Part shown: piece after piece, positions 62,479 to 64,000 of the stretch
How the letters are laid out: the number at the start of each line of letters is the position of its first letter
Position numbering within the stretch: position 1 is the first letter of the stretch
Assembly (NCBI GenBank): GCA_018238155.1
Contig: JABCTZ010000011.1
Span: 62,001-126,000 of the forward strand
Origin: Candidatus Heimdallarchaeota archaeon
Lineage (GTDB): Archaea; Asgardarchaeota; Heimdallarchaeia; JABLTI01
Direction: 5' to 3'
Length of the DNA: 64,000 nt
Notes under the pieces: generated by a model
Database searches by the model: none
Seen by the model: only the letters and a program-made list of their open reading frames with translations
Told to the model about the DNA's origin: nothing
Position numbers and translations under genes: made by a program

Positions 62479-63345
62479 TTACTCACAGAGAGAGACTCTT
62501 GAAATTATCAATACAAAAAAAGTAAATGGTTGATTATTCGCATCCATCCCACCAGATCAATAATGAGAACGAAAGGGCTGCTCTTGGAAAAGCAGCGGTT
62601 CTCGTAAAGCATGATATTTCTTTCCACCAATAGGTTGACTGGTAAGAAAAGAGAAGAAACGGACAACCCAGAGATTGGTAATAATAAGTGTGGGACTATT
62701 TTCGGTTTGCAGCTGAATTCTGCCGATTTGATCAAACAATCGCTGAAACTGTTCCTTTAGTTGACGAATATTCTCTATGGAATAATCAACAATGAGGAGA
62801 ACATATTTCTTAAGACTACCATCACCATTGACCATGCCGGAGAGATAAGCGATTTCATCTGTTAAGTGTAAAGGCAGAGTAAACGCTTCACCTCGAGCAG
62901 ATTCAAAAGAACGATTGTGAAAATCAATTTTTAATTCCTCAGGGAAACAGCGGAGAAAAGGAAGCGGAACAAACCCTCGTTCAAGGTCTTTCTGCAAAAT
63001 ATCTCGCCACTCTAAAATTCGTCTATTGTCCGATTTATAGAAATAATCACGTAATTTCTCAGCAATGAGTAACTCTTGGCTAGTAATGATCTCTTTTTCT
63101 TCTTCAGTCAATTGCACATAGGGAAAGCGTGCAAGGATACGATCTGCTGATTTTTCACGAATAAAATCACTACGACGAACCATCAACGGATACAAGTTGA
63201 GGGTTTTTTTATCTTCCAGAAAAATATCGTTTATCCTGTTGTTTGTTACTAGTTCATTTGCATTAAGCCATTCGCTAACAGGTCTAGCTTCTGAATCAAA
63301 ATAAATTGGATCCTCTTGCCAATTAAGGTGTAATTCAGCAGTCAT
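62479..63345 (-). pseudogene. Decayed LAGLIDADG homing endonuclease, relative of the 18.6-kb gene
   Basis: ATG at 63345 opens a frame aligned throughout with the 18574 gene, including the first LAGLIDADG helix (IAYLSGMVNGDGSLKKY) and the GKKYHALREPL block. It stops at TGA 62557-62559, precisely where the intact relative has Trp of WEFWNG. The same frame continues SGGMDANN to TAA at 62479, losing the catalytic second helix pattern (DAN for DAD). The C-terminal half and helix-turn-helix are absent. It is a dead copy next to a TnpB gene, pointing to a mobile neighbourhood. Confidence 0.75.
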
Positions 63346-63526
63346 TGTTCTTGCAAACCATTTGTTCTATACTTCTGTAACAATTCTAGTTCTTAAATAC
63401 CTCTTTGAAAAGATGTACGGTATTCTATTTTAATAACCATTTAATTAAGTTAATAATTATTAGTTTCGGTAATCTCTTTAAATAATAGCTATATATCGAG
63501 CTATCTATAATACTATATGTTGCAAA

Positions 63527-64000
63527 ATGTCTGACAAAAAAATCATTTACCGAACTTATAAGTATCGGCTCTATCCAACCAAAAAACAAGAAGCAGTCTT
63601 TAATGAATGGTTAGAAACATGCAGACGACTTTACAATTACTTTGTCCAACAACGATTTGAGCATTGGGAAATCGAAAAACATTTACCAAAAGAATATCGA
63701 GTGTACAAGTCTTATTTTGACCAATGTAAACAACTACCAGAACTAAAAAAAGATAATCACTATCTAAAACGAGCATATGCAGCAGTTTTAGTTAATGTTG
63801 CAAAAAGAGTCGATAAGACTTTTTCGGATTTTATCCGAGAAATAAGTGAAGGAAACTCAAAATACGGAAAACCAAAATTCAAGTATAGATTTTATTACAA
63901 TTCATTCACATATCCCCAACCAGGTATTAAAAATCAAAAATTCAGAATAGAGGGTAACAGATTATATCTTGGAAAAATAGGGCATGTTAAGATTATTCTA
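63527..64000 (+). CDS. tnpB: TnpB (IS200/IS605 OrfB-type) RNA-guided nuclease, 3' end outside window
   Basis: The 158 visible codons show the TnpB N-terminus: YRTYKYRLYPTKKQEAVFN, then TCRRLYNYFVQQRF, YAAVLVNVAKRVDKTFSDF, and GNSKYGKPKFK. This is the helical/WED region common to TnpB and Cas12 proteins. TATA-like CTTTAAATAATA lies about 50 nt upstream. RuvC motifs and the guide RNA should lie to the right, beyond the window. No TnpA gene is visible to the left, so the element may be TnpB-only. Confidence 0.85.
   Translation, partial: MSDKKIIYRTYKYRLYPTKKQEAVFNEWLETCRRLYNYFVQQRFEHWEIEKHLPKEYRVYKSYFDQCKQLPELKKDNHYLKRAYAAVLVNVAKRVDKTFSDFIREISEGNSKYGKPKFKYRFYYNSFTYPQPGIKNQKFRIEGNRLYLGKIGHVKIIL

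Overview
The window is A+T-rich, densely coded DNA from an archaeon, most likely an Asgard-type lineage (inference). Archaeal markers are a methanogen-type seryl-tRNA synthetase, a Lhr helicase, EndoQ, a Dpo4-like polymerase with a PIP box, a Taw2/Trm5-like methyltransferase, methenyl-H4MPT cyclohydrolase and an intron-containing tRNA-Ala. The Asgard flavour comes from an Arf/Rag-like small GTPase fused to a roadblock/longin-like domain and from two other longin/roadblock-like proteins (743-1756 and 31209-32579). TTG and GTG starts are common. TAA, TAG and TGA are all used as stops.

Region 1 (1-3.35 kb) is host-like: a winged-helix membrane protein, a longin-like membrane protein, and the divergent GTPase-roadblock gene.

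Region 2 (3.38-28.4 kb) looks like a genomic island in the 3' end of tRNA-Ala(TGC). The intact tRNA is at 28387-28494 (minus strand). A perfect 29-nt copy of its 3' end lies at 3383-3411, just after the GTPase gene. Two more diverged copies, at 7366 and 14690, divide the island into modules. (a) 3.4-7.3 kb: a broken ArdC antirestriction gene and a UvrD/HelD-like helicase. (b) 7.4-14.6 kb: a secreted seven-repeat SBBP propeller, a secreted caspase-fold (clan CD) protein and a helical protein, with a 176-bp direct repeat on both sides, then an MmeI-like Type IIL restriction-modification gene interrupted by TGA inside its nuclease motif. (c) 14.7-20.6 kb: an AbrB/PD-(D/E)XK nuclease pair, a 711-aa protein with a C-terminal nuclease-like domain coupled to a small partner, and a LAGLIDADG endonuclease. 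(d) 20.6-28.4 kb: a tight eight-gene operon (two winged-helix proteins, a Walker-less SF2-like protein, a zinc-ribbon protein, two unknowns, an active-looking SF2 helicase and a metallophosphoesterase). Its last codons are encoded by the tRNA attachment sequence. This operon is the best candidate for an undescribed, probably defensive, system. No integrase was found.

Region 3 (28.5-62.4 kb) is mostly chromosomal housekeeping. DNA repair is represented by EndoQ, Lhr, Dpo4 and an RPA32-like protein. Redox genes include a GlcF/GlcD-like pair, radical SAM, flavodoxin-ferredoxin, C_GCAxxG_C_C, OsmC, and an exported thioredoxin-CcdA fusion next to a second TlpA-like protein. Translation and tRNA genes are SerRS, a PUA protein, Taw2/Trm5 and EngB. 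The rest includes Mch, UDP-sugar dehydrogenase, a hydrogenase-maturation protease, a FeoA gene with an iron-regulator-like palindrome, and several unknown membrane proteins.

Region 4 (62.4-64 kb) is again mobile: a decayed relative of the island's LAGLIDADG gene, and the start of a TnpB gene running off the right edge.
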